DNA of 64,000 nt from Rhineura floridana. Lineage: Eukaryota; Chordata; Lepidosauria; Squamata; Rhineuridae. Of this stretch, positions 15,801 through 26,554 are shown piece by piece. Made by a program: the position numbers and the translations under genes. The stretch spans positions 119,253,517-119,317,516 of the forward strand of contig NC_084481.1 of the NCBI RefSeq assembly GCF_030035675.1. The letters are read 5' to 3'. Positions within the stretch are counted from its first letter, which is position 1, and each line of letters starts with the position of its first letter. Under the pieces are notes generated by a model. It searched no databases, was not told the DNA's origin, and saw only the letters and a program-made list of their open reading frames with translations.

Positions 15801-18800
15801 CTGTTGAGCTCCTTGTACATCTCTGATACCTTCAAATACCAGTACTTCTTGCAAGAGCACACCTTGCCAGTGAATCCTTTGTATATAGCTTTCTTTCCAG
15901 CTAGTTTTCTTCTGTTCAGAGTTCTTTGGAGACCTCCTGAGCTTTCAGTTGAAACAAAATTCCAGGCAACCTTGGGACATAAATAAAAGAGTAGTACTTT
16001 ACATAAAAGTGCACCACTGATTCTGGTGTTGGATACAAATTAAAATGTTTTCCTCTTTGATTCGACTTTGATTTGATCCTAGAAGGAGGGGATATAAATG
16101 CCCAAATAAATATGTGAATAAATGTTATTATATCTTACATTTTTAATTGGATATTATTTCTACTATGTACTGTCTCCATATCAGAGGCAGTATGCCTCCA
16201 AATACCATTTGCTTGGGAACATGAGCGGGCATGTGCTGCTCCACTCATGTCCTGTTTTGTGGGCTTCCTGTTGGCCATTAAGAGAACAGAATGCTGGACT
16301 AGATTATCCTTTGGTCTGATACAGCAGGGCTCTTTTTACTGTGTTTTGCTTTACATAAGTTGCAGCTTGATGTTCCTGTGCAATGCTAAAATGTATTCTT
16401 TCTCAGTGGTAAATGAAACTTTTATGACATATCCTTATTTTACTTCTCTGTGGAGTATTTAATGGTAAAAATAATATGGGCTGCAAGCTGGAATAATGCC
16501 CAATATATTAGATGTTCTGTCCTGTTGTCGTTGTTGAATTTTGGAGGGAGAAGGAACAGAGAATTTACTTCATTAGCACAATCATGAGACTTTCTGTTTT
16601 TAGTTACTGTAGGACCCTGCTTTACAGCGCTTTCTCTTTACGGCGCTTCGCTAATGCGGCGGTCTCAATTAGATGCAATTAGACTAAAGCCCCACTCATA
16701 TGGCGCTTGTTCCGTTTTTATGGCGGTTTTCAGGCATTGCGTGCCATTCTATTCAATGAGTTCCGCTTTACAGCGGGGTTCTGGAACATAATCCGCCGTA
16801 TGAGTGGGGTCCTGCTGTATTGAAGACTGTCAAACTGGGCAATGGCATTTTACCAACATTTATGGATTCCAAGAGCTACTGTGATAACCACACGACAGCT
16901 CCATCATCAGTGAAAAGCAGTGAACACGCCACACATTGAAATCCTCTTAGATCAGGGAGCTATGGGATATAATAGAAAAGATGCTAATGTTAACAAAAGT
17001 TCCCAGAAATTCATGTATTCATGCACATGGCTCCCCTCCTTTGAGTACACATGTATGCTTTGAGGGTTTATTATGGGTAGCATGATAGATGATTTGTTTA
17101 AACTAGGAGTAGCCACTGTGGTGCCCTCCAGATGTTGCTGGACTACGTCTCCTATCCTACCTGATCATTGGTCATGCTGGCAGGGGCTGATGGGAGTTGT
17201 AGTCCAACATAATCTGGAAGGTATTGTGTTGGTTTCCTCTGGTTTATATTGCTCTATATAAAAATGTGTTGTAAACATTTAAATATATATAGATGACAGG
17301 CCCACAAGAAACTTTGCTTTAAATGTAGGCCATCTTTTCCGTTTTTCTCACATAGCCTCATTTATAAATATTCAGTTACAAGAAGATGAGTTCTTTCTTT
17401 TTGAAGTCTCTCCATTATCGCTAAGCAAGACGAGCCTAAAATAGATTCATCTGGGGGTGCCAGATGTTGTTTTCCTAAATTTCAAGATTGCTTCCCCCCC
17501 CTTTTTTTTTTTATAGACCTCCACTGAGAGGATTTTTGTTGGATGGGGATTTCTATGTTGCAGCCTCCCTTGCCACAACTCTGACCAAGATTGCTTTACG
17601 CTATGTGGCTCTGGTTCAAGAAAAAAAGAAACAAAATGTAAGTTACATTTCTTCGAATTATTCTTAAGTGATTTCTGCCTTGTGAAAGGACCGCTCACGC
17701 TAATTACTTGAAGTTGATAACTTTTGGACAATCACTCTGCACACAAGTCGTCTTCAGAATTTTGCAGTTTGTTTGTGTTAAGATGTGTTGTTTAGTTTCA
17801 AGCTGACAAATTGCTGTTGCACATAATTTTCTCAGCTCCAGATGTAATGTGTGTATCATATTTTAATTGGGTTTTGTGTGTTATTTTTACGAATTTTGAG
17901 TTTGCAGAATTCAAAAGAAAATGCAAACCTTAGCATTCTCCCCTTTCCCTCCTCATTCAGTCCTTTGTAGCCGAGGCAATGTTACTCATGGCCACGATTC
18001 TCCATTTGGGCAAGTCATCTCTTCCCAAGAAACCGATTACAGATGACGATGTGGATCGGATTTCTCTCTGCCTGAAGGTGCTGTCAGAATGCTCCCCTCT
18101 AATGAATGATATATTCAACAAGGAGTGTAGGCAGTCTCTTTCTCACATGTTGTCTGCCAAACTGGAAGAGGAGAAACTCTCTCAGAAGGTGAGAGCCCAT
18201 AATCACTCTGTGTAATTGTGATGTTTATAGGGCTTGACAAAGCCAAGTAACAGTCCCTGAGGGATGACTAAATGATTTACTTTGTTGTGGGTATGCATAT
18301 CATAACGAGTTCTTGTTCTTTCTTACCACAGAAAGAGTCTGAGAAGAGGAATGTGACGGTTCAGCCAGATGATCCCATTTCTTTTATGCAACTTACTGCT
18401 AAAAATGAAATGAGCTCAAAGGAAGATCAGTTTCAGCTGAGTCTTTTAGCTGCTATGGGGAACACACAAAGAAAAGAAGCTGCAGATCCACTGGCTTCCA
18501 AGCTCAACAAGGTGGTGTAAAATATCAGTGTACCCAGACAGTCCCTGGGACTGAAACTAAGGAAGTACTTTCTCTTTCCATAGTTTTTTTTTAAATAGTT
18601 GCAATTGACATAATGCTGACATTTTTTCAAGGCCACTTTTCTATGCAGCAAACTAATTAGGCAGCTAACACTTCACAGTCACCTTTGCATTGGATTGTAA
18701 TATGGGAAAGCATATTGAAAAGTCTAGTAAATGTGAGCAGCATTGTTAAAGCAAAGGGATATTTGTTATCTTTTAAAACAAGCAAAGGAAAGCCTTGGGG

Positions 18801-21800
18801 AAAACTCTGCAAATAGGGAGTGTTGCTGCCGATGAAGAGCAATGAAACTTACAGGATAAGTTTATTTATTTATTATTTTATTTATACCCCACCCTTCCTT
18901 CCAGCAGGAGCCCAGGGCAGCAAACAGAAACACTAAAAACATTATAAGTTGTTTTACCAGGCAAAACAAGGAAATTAGATTAATCTATTAGAGCTGTATT
19001 GTGTACAAAAGGATACAGACACTGGAGAGGATAATTGTGGTTTCGGATTAATCAGAATGCTTTGGAATATGAAAGAGCTTAAGACTCCTTTTTGACCTAA
19101 GTGGAAGAAATAATCACAGAGAATAAAACAATTTTCGCTAGTGATTCTTCATTTTCAACTATTTATTCCAGCTTTTTGATAAAATATTAACAGCACAATC
19201 GTATACGTGTCTGCTCAGAAGTGAGTCCCACTGAGTTTCAAAGGGGCCTACTCCTATGGAAGTGCAACCTAAATCTCTATTTATGTTTGACAGGTGACTC
19301 AGTTGACGGGCTTCTCAGATCCAGTCTATGCAGAGGCATATGTTCATGTCAACCAGTATGATATTGTATTGGATGTGCTGGTGGTAAACCAGACCAGTGA
19401 TACTTTGCAGAATTGCACACTAGAATTAGCTACGTTAGGTAAATTATTCCATATCTAACAATTATATAAGTTTGTTTACTTCTAATTGGACTTTCTCTAA
19501 ATGACATCTATGTATCCTCTTTTAAACAGGTGATTTGAAGCTTGTTGAAAAACCATCTCCCCTGACACTTGCTCCACATGATTTTGCCAATATTAAGGCT
19601 AATGTGAAAGTTGCTTCCACAGAGAATGGAATTATTTTTGGTAACATTGGTAAGCAATATTATATACAATAATTAAGAAATCTTAAAAGTATGGTGCTTT
19701 AACTCCATATGATAAGAATTAAATATATGAATGTGCTTTTCAATGTTAGCATTATTTTTAATATGCAGTATTTAAGACATTAGGGAAAATGCTATTTTTC
19801 AAAGATGCCTCTACTCTGAATTAGAAGGCGTATAAGTTTCATTTAACTTTAAATCTCTTGCACATGACACAACATTGGCCATTCTGCTGATTTGTTTGTC
19901 TTTTTTTAGTGTATGATGTTTCTGGAGCAGCCAGTGACAGAAACTGTGTTGTCCTCAGTGACATCCATATTGACATCATGGATTACATCCAACCTGCTGC
20001 TTGTACTGATGCAGAGTTCCGTCAGATGTGGGCAGAATTTGAATGGGAAAACAAAGTGAGCTCCTACATTTTAAATTAGTATTTACTAAGAAATCATACA
20101 GCTCTGTTCGTGTGTGTTATCTATGGTTTTTTAACCTTCAGAAGCAGCTTTCTAGACCAGATGCACTATTGGTGTGTGCATGTGTGTAAACCTAAGTATA
20201 CAACCTTATGCAGCCCTTTGCATTTGAAGGAGTGTACTGCTTTCAGAAAAATGATCATTCTGGCTTGGACGTACCACTGTGATTTCTGTTGGGCTGAATT
20301 TTCTTTAAAAGAATTTACAGATTTTTAATATTTTTTTTTAGTTGTACAGGACCCTTCAAATATACTGGAAATGTCTGATTAACAGTATTTTGTCACGCTA
20401 AATATGAATGGGGTATATGATCTCATTCTTCTAAACGTTGCTTCTTGGGGTAGAGCAACCCCTGTTTTCATGCTGTCTTAACAGCCTTCCACAAAGATGC
20501 AGTGATGTATCTTATCAGCCTTGACTGGGTTTACCTTCTGTAGACCTGTAACAAAAATGTTAAAAAAACTTGGTAAGATAATTGTCCTTGTATTTCTTTA
20601 TTTTTGAAGGTTACAGTGAATACAAATATAGTAGATCTGAACGAATATTTACTACATATATTAAAGTCAACTAATATGAAGTGCCTTACTCCAGAAAAGG
20701 TAAGGTCTTCCGCTGATAAATTATAATTGATCTCAAGTCACAAATAAAACCACTTTCATTGAACTTAAATCTCTTCTGATGCCCAGATACATTGGCTTGG
20801 AGCCTAACTTCCCTTCCATAAATGAATCAGGTTGCATTCATGGAGTGGGGCTTTCCCACCTCTCCCTCACATCAGTAGCTCCCTACATCTCCCTGATAGT
20901 TTGCTTTTGAGCATAGGGAGACTCTTGGGATATGTTGCAAAGTGCTCTAAATGAAAGGGGATTCAGCAAAAATGGAAGAACAACTTAGGATCCAAGCCGT
21001 TATGTGATTCACCATGTCTTTTAGATTTAGGAGTTGGTTAATCTCTTGCTGGAGATTTAATAAATCCATTAGTTGCATTATTTTAGCTCCAGGCTGAGTT
21101 CATGTATTTATTATTATTAACATTATAATTATCATCATCTGCCTTGAGTCCCTTCTGGGAAGTGTGTGTGTGTCTAAGTAAAATAAATATATAGTTAAAA
21201 TACTATGTAGTGTGGAAAAGATAAAGCAATACACAAAAGGCCTGCTCAGCTGTGAGTTAATTTTCCAATAGTAAAAAAGAAATTTTATTGGCTTTCTAGG
21301 CACTTTCTGGTTACTGTGGCTTCATGGCTGCCAATCTCTATGCACGGTCCATATTCGGAGAAGATGCACTTGCAAATGTTAGCATTGAAAAGCCAATTCA
21401 TCTTGGGCCTGATGCTCCAGTCACAGGACACATAAGAATTCGTGCAAAAAGTCAGGTAATTTTTTGTATATATCCTTCAAATTGTGAATTTTCAAGCCAA
21501 TTTTGCAGAGTTTGTTTGAAGTTTCCAAATTAATACTATCTGATAAGTAATCTGGCTAATGTCTTTCTGTGTTAGGACAGCTAGTTAAAGTGGGGCTCTG
21601 ATCTAAGTATATCATCCTGGCTGAAAGTTCCAGGTGAATTTCCAAGTAAATTTTTGTTTAGGATTGAGATATAAATCTGTTAGCAGAAAAACACCTGAAA
21701 AAGTAGCTTGTAAAGCATATAGGGAAGGATCCAAAGAGCTATAAATGATGCTTTTGCATGGGCCTAAGACATATTTTTTGTTCTAAATGGGATTTGGGTT

Positions 21801-23721
21801 TTGAACACCCTGAAACTAAAAAAAACTCTCTGGATGAGATGAAAAACACAAGATTGCACCCAAAACTTATGTAAGCAGAAGGCAACTTATGCAATAAGAC
21901 TTTCCCACCACTTCTCCCCATGAACTCCACCCCAAAGAAAGAAACCTCTGCTGCAGAGTGGTGAAAGAAGGGAGGATTAAGAAAAAACTGGATAATCTGC
22001 GGCAGAATGCAGGGATGGGAATTCTGTGGCATTCCATCTGTTGCTGTTCTTGTTTTTTAGAAATGTTAGCATTTTGTTAGTTTGATTTTTTTTTTTGTAA
22101 ATTGTATTGTTCTTATTTGTATTTTGTATTTGTATTTTTATTTGTGTGTAAGCCGCCTTGGGGGCCTATCTGGCCGAAAGGCGGCCTAGAAATGAAATGT
22201 AATATAACATAACATTGTTGGACGCCAGTTCCTTTCAGCCCCAGTCAGGGTAGCCAGTGGTGAGGATGGGTGGAAGCTGTAATCCAGCACAGAAAGCTGC
22301 CTTATACTGAGTCAGACCCATTGGTCCATCAAGGTCAATACTGTCTACCCTGACTGGCAGTGGCTTTCCAAGAGTTCAGGAAGGGCTCTCCCCCAGCCTT
22401 ACCTGGGGATTGAACCTGGGATCTGCTGCATCCAAAGCAGGTGCATTGCCACTGTGCTGTGGCCTTTCTCTACAGCATTCTGGAGGGCACAGGTTCCTCA
22501 TCCCTGCCATAATGTATATAAGGGTGTTGAAAACAATAATTGAAAGCTGGCTACTCACACTGCATGCTAAAAACTTGGCATTAATTTACAATAACCTTAT
22601 GTGCAAAATATGAGCTAGAATGAGCTGGAACAGGTTCAGAGGAGGGCAACAAGGATGATCAGGGGACTGGAAACAAAGCCTTATGAGGAGAGACTGAAAG
22701 AACTGGGCATGTTTAGCCTGGAGAAGAGAAGACTGAGGGGAGATATGATAGTACGCTTCAAGTACATGAAAGGTTGCCACATAGAGGAGGGCTGGAATCT
22801 CTTCTCGATCATCCCAGAGTGCAGGACACAGAATAATGGGCTCAAGTTTCAGGAAGCCAGATTTCAACTGGACATCAGGAAAAACTTCCTAACTGTTAGA
22901 GCTATACAACAATGGAACCAATTACCTAGAGAGGTAGTGGGCTCTCCGACACTGGAGGGATTCAAGAGGCAGCTGGACAGCCATCTGTCAGGAATACTTT
23001 GATTTGGATTCCTGCATTGAGCAGGGGGTTGGACTTGATGGCCTTATAGGCCCCTTCCAACTCTACTATTCTATGATTCTATGAATGGAGTGGAAACCTC
23101 TTTTTCAGGGCAGAAGGCTGTCTTCCCTTACCACCTCATGACCAGAATACAAGCTTGTATCAGTATTACAAAGCTCTGTCCATCCCTCTCTTCGTGGCAT
23201 TACGCCTTAAAGATAGGAGAGGCCTGCAAAAAATTGTGGTGCTTATTTGAAAGGAAATGAAAATGCGGGTATTTGCTCTTGATGAAAATATGATGCTCCA
23301 GTTATTATTTATTCTCTGCTAAGCTTGCATTTGACTTCCCCCTCTTCCAAGTAATGCTTCTTAATGTGACAGTCACAGCTGCAGGCTTGGCCACATTTAA
23401 CCTGGAGATTCAAAAGATTAGCAAAGTAGCCAGTGCTAATTTAGGTTTCTCTCTGTATCAAGAGTTTCTTGCAATTTTACTATTTCAGCATCCTATTATA
23501 AAACAGACGCAACCTTAAAAATCTTGCTTTGAGCTGTGATAACAGCTGTTATGGGATGGATGTATAAATGGAGAGAAAATTATTTCTGTTGCACCTAAAT
23601 AGGTAAACATGTAAATGAATTATTAATCTAAAATGCAATGATTCTCTGATATCTTTTGCAGGGAATGGCTCTAAGTCTTGGTGACAAAATCAATCTCTCT
23701 CAGAAGAAAACTAATTTATAA
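1761..23721 (+). CDS. COPB1: Coatomer subunit beta (beta-COP), complete coding region in 21 exons
   Basis: Beta-COP belongs to the F subcomplex of the COPI coat, which buds Golgi and Golgi-to-ER vesicles under ARF1 control. I recognise the protein along its whole length. Coding exons, set by reading frame and AG/GT sites: 1761-1851, 2799-3028, 6133-6302, 7886-8000, 8674-8766, 9090-9227, 10508-10627, 11279-11386, 11571-11717, 12408-12553, 13707-13803, 14222-14382, 17517-17637, 17961-18188, 18332-18511, 19294-19438, 19530-19649, 19910-20055, 20610-20699, 21300-21455, 23662-23721. They total 2862 bases, or 953 residues plus TAA, with no frame break. Residues 1 to about 530 form the helical adaptin-like trunk (HEAT repeats), about 490-540 a charged linker, and about 670-953 the appendage region. 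It starts [10 protein letters not shown] and ends [10 protein letters not shown]. The start ATG has A at -3. Every intron begins GT and ends AG; intron 15 has an unusual GTGGTG donor. Confidence 0.97.
2505..2622. repeat. Palindromic MITE, class B, degraded
   Basis: CCAGATG and CATCTGG ends face each other around an ACTCC...GATGGGAG core. This is the foldback plan of the class B family seen better preserved at 31476 and 42953. It lies in COPB1 intron 1 of the coding series. The preceding 1852-2500 shows nothing else recognisable. Confidence 0.55.
3784..5432 (-). mobile_element. L2-clade LINE, truncated ORF2 plus 3' end
   Basis: Minus-strand frames give successive parts of a CR1/L2-type reverse transcriptase: [38 protein letters not shown], then [12 protein letters not shown] and WNSLPLNIR, followed by a 3' end of TATAAATTAAATA type near 3784-3840. 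The coding region is split into several frames, so the copy is dead, and the 5' third (endonuclease) is missing. It sits in the 3.1-kb second COPB1 intron, antisense to the gene. The rest of that intron (3029-3783, 5433-6132) has nothing recognisable. Confidence 0.85.
6303..7885. other. COPB1 intron 3, no recognised feature
   Basis: About 1.6 kb of AT-rich intron. Open frames at 6829-7134 (+) and 6900-7127 (-) overlap each other, have no family resemblance and have no flanking splice signals in frame, so I do not call them exons. Confidence 0.5.
8060..8475 (+). repeat. L2-type LINE 3' end, old
   Basis: Contains the L2-like 3' motif TAGATTGTAA...GGGCAGGGACC (8384-8412) and ends in ATATAAATAAAAATAAA. 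Upstream is a degenerate C-terminal ORF2 region. It is in COPB1 intron 4, sense orientation. Confidence 0.6.
9824..9861. repeat. (ATT)n microsatellite
   Basis: About twelve uninterrupted ATT units, abutting the tail of the next LINE fragment. This is typical of microsatellites grown from a LINE 3' end. Confidence 0.9.
9862..10060 (-). repeat. LINE 3' end fragment (L2-like)
   Basis: TTTATAGACCACTTACTATC and AAGCGGTTTACAATTTAC are the reverse complement of a LINE 3' UTR of the type seen several times here. It lies in COPB1 intron 6, antisense. DNA from 10060 to 10507 has no clear identity; the minus frame at 10100-10348 resembles no family I know. Confidence 0.5.
11419..11507. repeat. Palindromic repeat, class A, degraded
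   Basis: AAATCCTAA at one end and TTAGGATTTTA at the other, with AATAAGCCC and GCTTACTCTTG inside. This is the foldback plan of class A, best seen at 59516-59605. It is in COPB1 intron 8. Confidence 0.55.
13193..13272. repeat. Palindromic repeat, class A, degraded
   Basis: GGCTGCCATCCTATCCACAC, GTGAGTCCCAC and ATGCATGGGATTATGC follow the class A layout. It is in COPB1 intron 10; the rest of that intron (12554-13706) shows nothing recognisable. Confidence 0.55.
16205..16340 (+). repeat. Interspersed repeat, SINE-like 3' part
   Basis: GAACAGAATGCTGGACTAGA and GGTCTGATACAGCAGGGCTC mark a family also present at 46490-46620 (+) and 30705-30830 (-). All three copies show the same word order. I recognise it as a recurrent reptile repeat but cannot name the family. 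Confidence 0.5.
16608..16820. mobile_element. CpG-rich palindromic MITE candidate
   Basis: Ends are imperfect inverted repeats: TAGGACCCTGCTTTACAGCG against CAGGACCCCACTCATACGGC read from the other strand. Inside, GCGCTT/ACGGCG/CGGCGG words repeat in both orientations. CpG density is far above the flanking intron. No clear target duplication. Confidence 0.5.
17110..17234. repeat. Palindromic MITE, class B
   Basis: CCTCCAGATGTTGCTGGACT at the left faces GTAGTCCAACATAATCTGGA at the right, with GGCTGATGGGAG in the centre. It lies about 280 bases before COPB1 exon 13. Confidence 0.7.
18858..18957 (-). repeat. L2-clade LINE 3' end fragment
   Basis: TTTATACCCCACCCTTCCTT followed by CAGCAGGAGCCCAGGGCAGC is the reverse complement of the same 3' end as the LINE at 3784. 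It is a severely 5'-truncated insertion in COPB1 intron 15. Confidence 0.75.
19191..19270. repeat. Palindromic repeat, class A
   Basis: CAGCACAATCGTATACGTGT, GAAGTGAGTCCCACTGAG and CCTACTCCTATGGAAGTGCA give the class A foldback. It ends only 23 bases before COPB1 exon 16, so it sits inside the likely branch-point region. Confidence 0.55.
22030..22210 (+). repeat. LINE 3' end fragment
   Basis: A T-rich stretch, then GTAAGCCGCCTTGGGGGCCT and GGCGGCCTAGAAATGAAATG, a LINE 3' terminal hairpin with an AAATG/TATAA-type tail. It is in COPB1 intron 20. Confidence 0.55.
22207..22500. repeat. Class B palindromic MITE interrupted by a tRNA-Ala SINE
   Basis: The left part (22207-22277: TTGTTGGACGCCAG ... 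GCTGTAATCCAGCA) and right part (22478-22500: CTGGAGGGCACAGGTTCC) are the two ends of one class B element. The middle is a separate SINE. Confidence 0.5.
22278..22477 (-). mobile_element. tRNA-Ala-derived SINE
   Basis: Read on the minus strand: a tRNA-like head with box B GGTTCAATCCC (near 22410-22420), then a body ending at AAGCTGCCTTATACTGAGTC reversed. Same family as the copies at 45055 and 35893. The head keeps the shape of tRNA-Ala(TGC) but not its conserved bases, so it is not a tRNA gene. Confidence 0.65.
22615..23084 (+). mobile_element. CR1 LINE, 3' end with ORF2 C-terminus
   Basis: A single open frame (22655-23002) encodes the CR1 ORF2 C-terminus: [20 protein letters not shown], then [19 protein letters not shown]. 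It is followed by the CR1 3' end GGCCCCTTCCAACTCTACTA and the characteristic octamer tail ATTCTATG repeated to 23084. It is a 5'-truncated insertion in COPB1 intron 20, in sense. The frame is open to its natural stop, so it is fairly young. Confidence 0.9.
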
Positions 23722-24000
23722 ACTGAAGATTCTTCTGATTATTTACAGTTAAATGCTTGGAATTTTGCTTGTTGGATTCAGAACACCTTGTATTCTTCTA
23801 TGTTCTTTGGTTGTAGAAGCTGATCTTCTTGTGCTGAATGCATTCCAGCAAATAATTTGTAGATTTTACTTATCGCTCCAAGATCATTGTTGATAAAACT
23901 CTAAATCTACATTTTTTCCTCAATGTCCTTCAAAGTCATGTTGTCTAGTCTCCTCTATGTACTATTTCAAATAAAATAAAATAATCTTTTCCCGTTTTCA
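23722..24000 (+). other. COPB1: COPB1 3' UTR
   Basis: AT-rich sequence between the TAA at 23719-23721 and the polyadenylation signals at 23970-23980. The cleavage site is inferred to lie about 10-30 bases after the signals, near 24000. No repeat is visible inside it. Confidence 0.75.
23970..23980 (+). terminator. COPB1: COPB1 polyadenylation signals
   Basis: Two overlapping canonical AATAAA hexamers (23970-23975 and 23975-23980), about 250 bases after the stop codon. They are followed by the T-rich stretch expected downstream of a cleavage site. Confidence 0.8.
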
Positions 24001-24059
24001 TATCGCTAGTTTATCTATTGTAGTGTGTGATTTAGTTTGCATTGTTTATCTCAGGAGTT

Positions 24060-24340
24060 AAGTATCTTTTCTTTTTAACCTGAGAGCCGCATTCCCTCCA
24101 GAGGCCACATGCGAATGGTGGGCATGGCCAAGATAAGGTGCTCACTTGACCTCCCTCCGGCTGAGTCATCACAGCATATGTGGACAGAGGGTGGGAGGGG
24201 CATGCAGCAGAGCAGAACCAATCTGGTGCTCCTGTTGGCACATCTGCACTGCGCCAACCTTGCCACACCCCTCCCCCCCTCTGTGCTGGCATGTTGCAGT
24301 GACTGAGTTGGATGGAGGTCAGATGAGAGCACAATCCCAC
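24060..24340 (+). repeat. Old hAT-type DNA transposon fragment (tentative)
   Basis: AACCTGAGAGCCGCATTCCC ... GAGGCCACATG and GGTGGGCATGGCCAAG resemble the subterminal sequence of non-autonomous hAT elements. No terminal repeats or target duplication could be placed. Confidence 0.35.
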
Positions 24341-25745
24341 CATGCCATCCACTACTGCTGATACCTTTCAGAGGCTTAAGAGGTCCACACTGTGGTGGGC
24401 TTTCATAGTCAAAAATCTGCTGTTACCGAATGCATGAAGTGAACTGAGAAGGACCGCGTGACATGGGGAAAAGACTGATAGCAAGATGGTTCCATAGTTA
24501 AGGGTGGTTCCTTCCTTCCTGGGACATGTTAGTTTACTGATGCAACATCAGGATGTGATCTGTATTTGTTGGGTGCTGATAACAGAGAGACAATAGTTCA
24601 AGCCAAGGTGAGCAGCATGGGAACAGTCAGGACAGGCCTTGGTAGCTCATCATCAACTGTCCTCCTCTCCCATCACTTCTCTCCTTAACTTCTGTTGAAA
24701 AGATGGTGGCAGCCGGCTCCCCAGTCATTTGCTAACCAGCCAACCTCCCTCCCTCCCCACACATTTGCCATCCTGCTGCAGCTGGGTCTTTCTCTGCGGG
24801 GGCCTCCTTTGAAGCACAGGCAGCTGCCTATTTGCCTTTACTGTATTGCCTTCATTGCCATCCTGCTCTGACAGTGGCCTTTCAGAGCCATTTCCCTGCC
24901 ACTACTGGAAGAATCTGAGACTAAAGGTGTCCTCAGCCACTCCGGCTGTGTGTGTTTTCTTTGCCCATATGCTACCCAGCTATAAGCACTCGGGAAGTTT
25001 GTCCTCAGATTGTGAAGCAGAGCTGTAGGCCATTCAAAGAGTGCTATTTTACTAAGGGTAGATATTGGTGTTAAAGGCAAATCAAGCCTTAGAGTTTAGG
25101 CTATGCTGGTCCTCCGCTCTATGGATGATTACTGCCAGTGCTGTCAGCATGACCAAATGTACAGTGTCCCATGTTGTGCCTGCTCCTCCCACCCTGAGAC
25201 TTCTGATTAGAGCTGATGCAGCAGCACTGAGCCAGGTTCCCTAATAACACCTGTTACAAAGCAAAGCCCCAGACCTCTGTTTATCTTCAGGAAGCACCTC
25301 TCCTCCTGGTGGATGAAAATGAGCAAAGCATGTATGCACCTAGCTTAGTACACAAAAGAATGTTTTCCCCTTGACTCCATCTTGTTTGATAGTAACCAAG
25401 GAGGGCTCTCAAGGGCTACACTTTTCCAAGGGTTAGCAGTGCGTTAAGTCCTGCATACCTATTAAACCTAAGACATCCTAGGTACCTAACTGACTGGTCA
25501 TTTGCATCCTCCCACCACTGCCTGCGTTCCAAGAACAAAATATGGAAATGGCAAGTTTTGAACATGCTTTTGTTTTGGCACGGAGGTCTGCCTGTTCCTT
25601 GCCAGAACAGAACCCATGCCCTTGGAGTGCTGAAAGATGCTTTGTGTTGACAAGTGTCACTGGAACTAATCATAGGAATGTACTGAGGGCAAGCTATATT
25701 GCTGATCTTTTACTTTTAATGCAGCTTATGTCACTCTCGCTTGAT
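24340..25745. other. Intergenic DNA, no recognised feature
   Basis: 1.4 kb downstream of COPB1. Overlapping short frames on both strands (for example 25416-25769) are mutual shadows without family resemblance. Confidence 0.5.
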
Positions 25746-25920
25746 CTTTCCTCAACGTTTTTATTTTAAAATTTTATATACTGCTTTAATATAAAATAAA
25801 TCTTTAAGAGGTTTCTATAAAATACATTTTAAAAAACCAATATAAATTCATATAAAAATACAATTGAGTGAGACTTTTGGAAAGCTAAACAAAAAACAAT
25901 AAAACTCTATACCATAAATA
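25745..25920 (-). repeat. LINE 3' end fragment
   Basis: AT-rich 3' UTR-like sequence with TATACTGCTTTAATATAAAA and AGAGGTTTCTATAAAATACA, matching the pattern of LINE ends elsewhere in the window in reverse orientation. Confidence 0.4.
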
Positions 25921-26554
25921 AGATACACACAACTCATTTCCAGATTTCTAATTTAAGTGCTTTGCAGACTCCGAATTGTTTCACCCTCATGTTTACCCAG
26001 TTTAGGACCATGCCATAGATTTGTAAAGAAACAGGAATGATGAGGTTGAGCCTGGCTGGCAGGGACCTGCAGCCTTGAAAGCAGGGAAGGAAACTATCTC
26101 AGGTAGCTTTTAGTTCTGAAATGCCTTTGGCTTCAAATCCAGGGGGGAGAGTACATCTCTAATTGTCCACAAGGATATGTATGTTAGGACCCACCCTTTT
26201 GTCTTGACTAATCCATCCTTTTATAACAATCAACAGATACTACACCAAAATCTTAAGTACAGAACAAAATACAAAGAAAAATATAACATAGGTAACAGCT
26301 CCATTATGTGCAAACTGACACATTATCTCAGGCAAGCCTCTGGGACAAATCCTTGCAGCTCCAGGAGGTTCATTGCGTCCTTATTTTTCACCTCTACCAA
26401 TGTGCACATGAGATTTTATCTCCTAGCAAATATTTAACACAAAATTAAACTAACCGTCCTGGTAGTTTGGCCAGTTAAGGGCCAATCATTTGCTGAGAGG
26501 TCCAACATAAAAATTATGAAACAGAAGGACATGTTCCACAGGTTACAACAACTG

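Larger units (their letters stand above)
14383..17516. other. COPB1: COPB1 intron 12, largest intron of the gene
   Basis: A 3.1-kb intron holding several repeats listed separately. A short LINE-like tail (GGATATAAATGCCC...AATAAATG) lies near 16085-16122. Open frames at 15032-15575 and elsewhere show no protein family. Confidence 0.6.
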
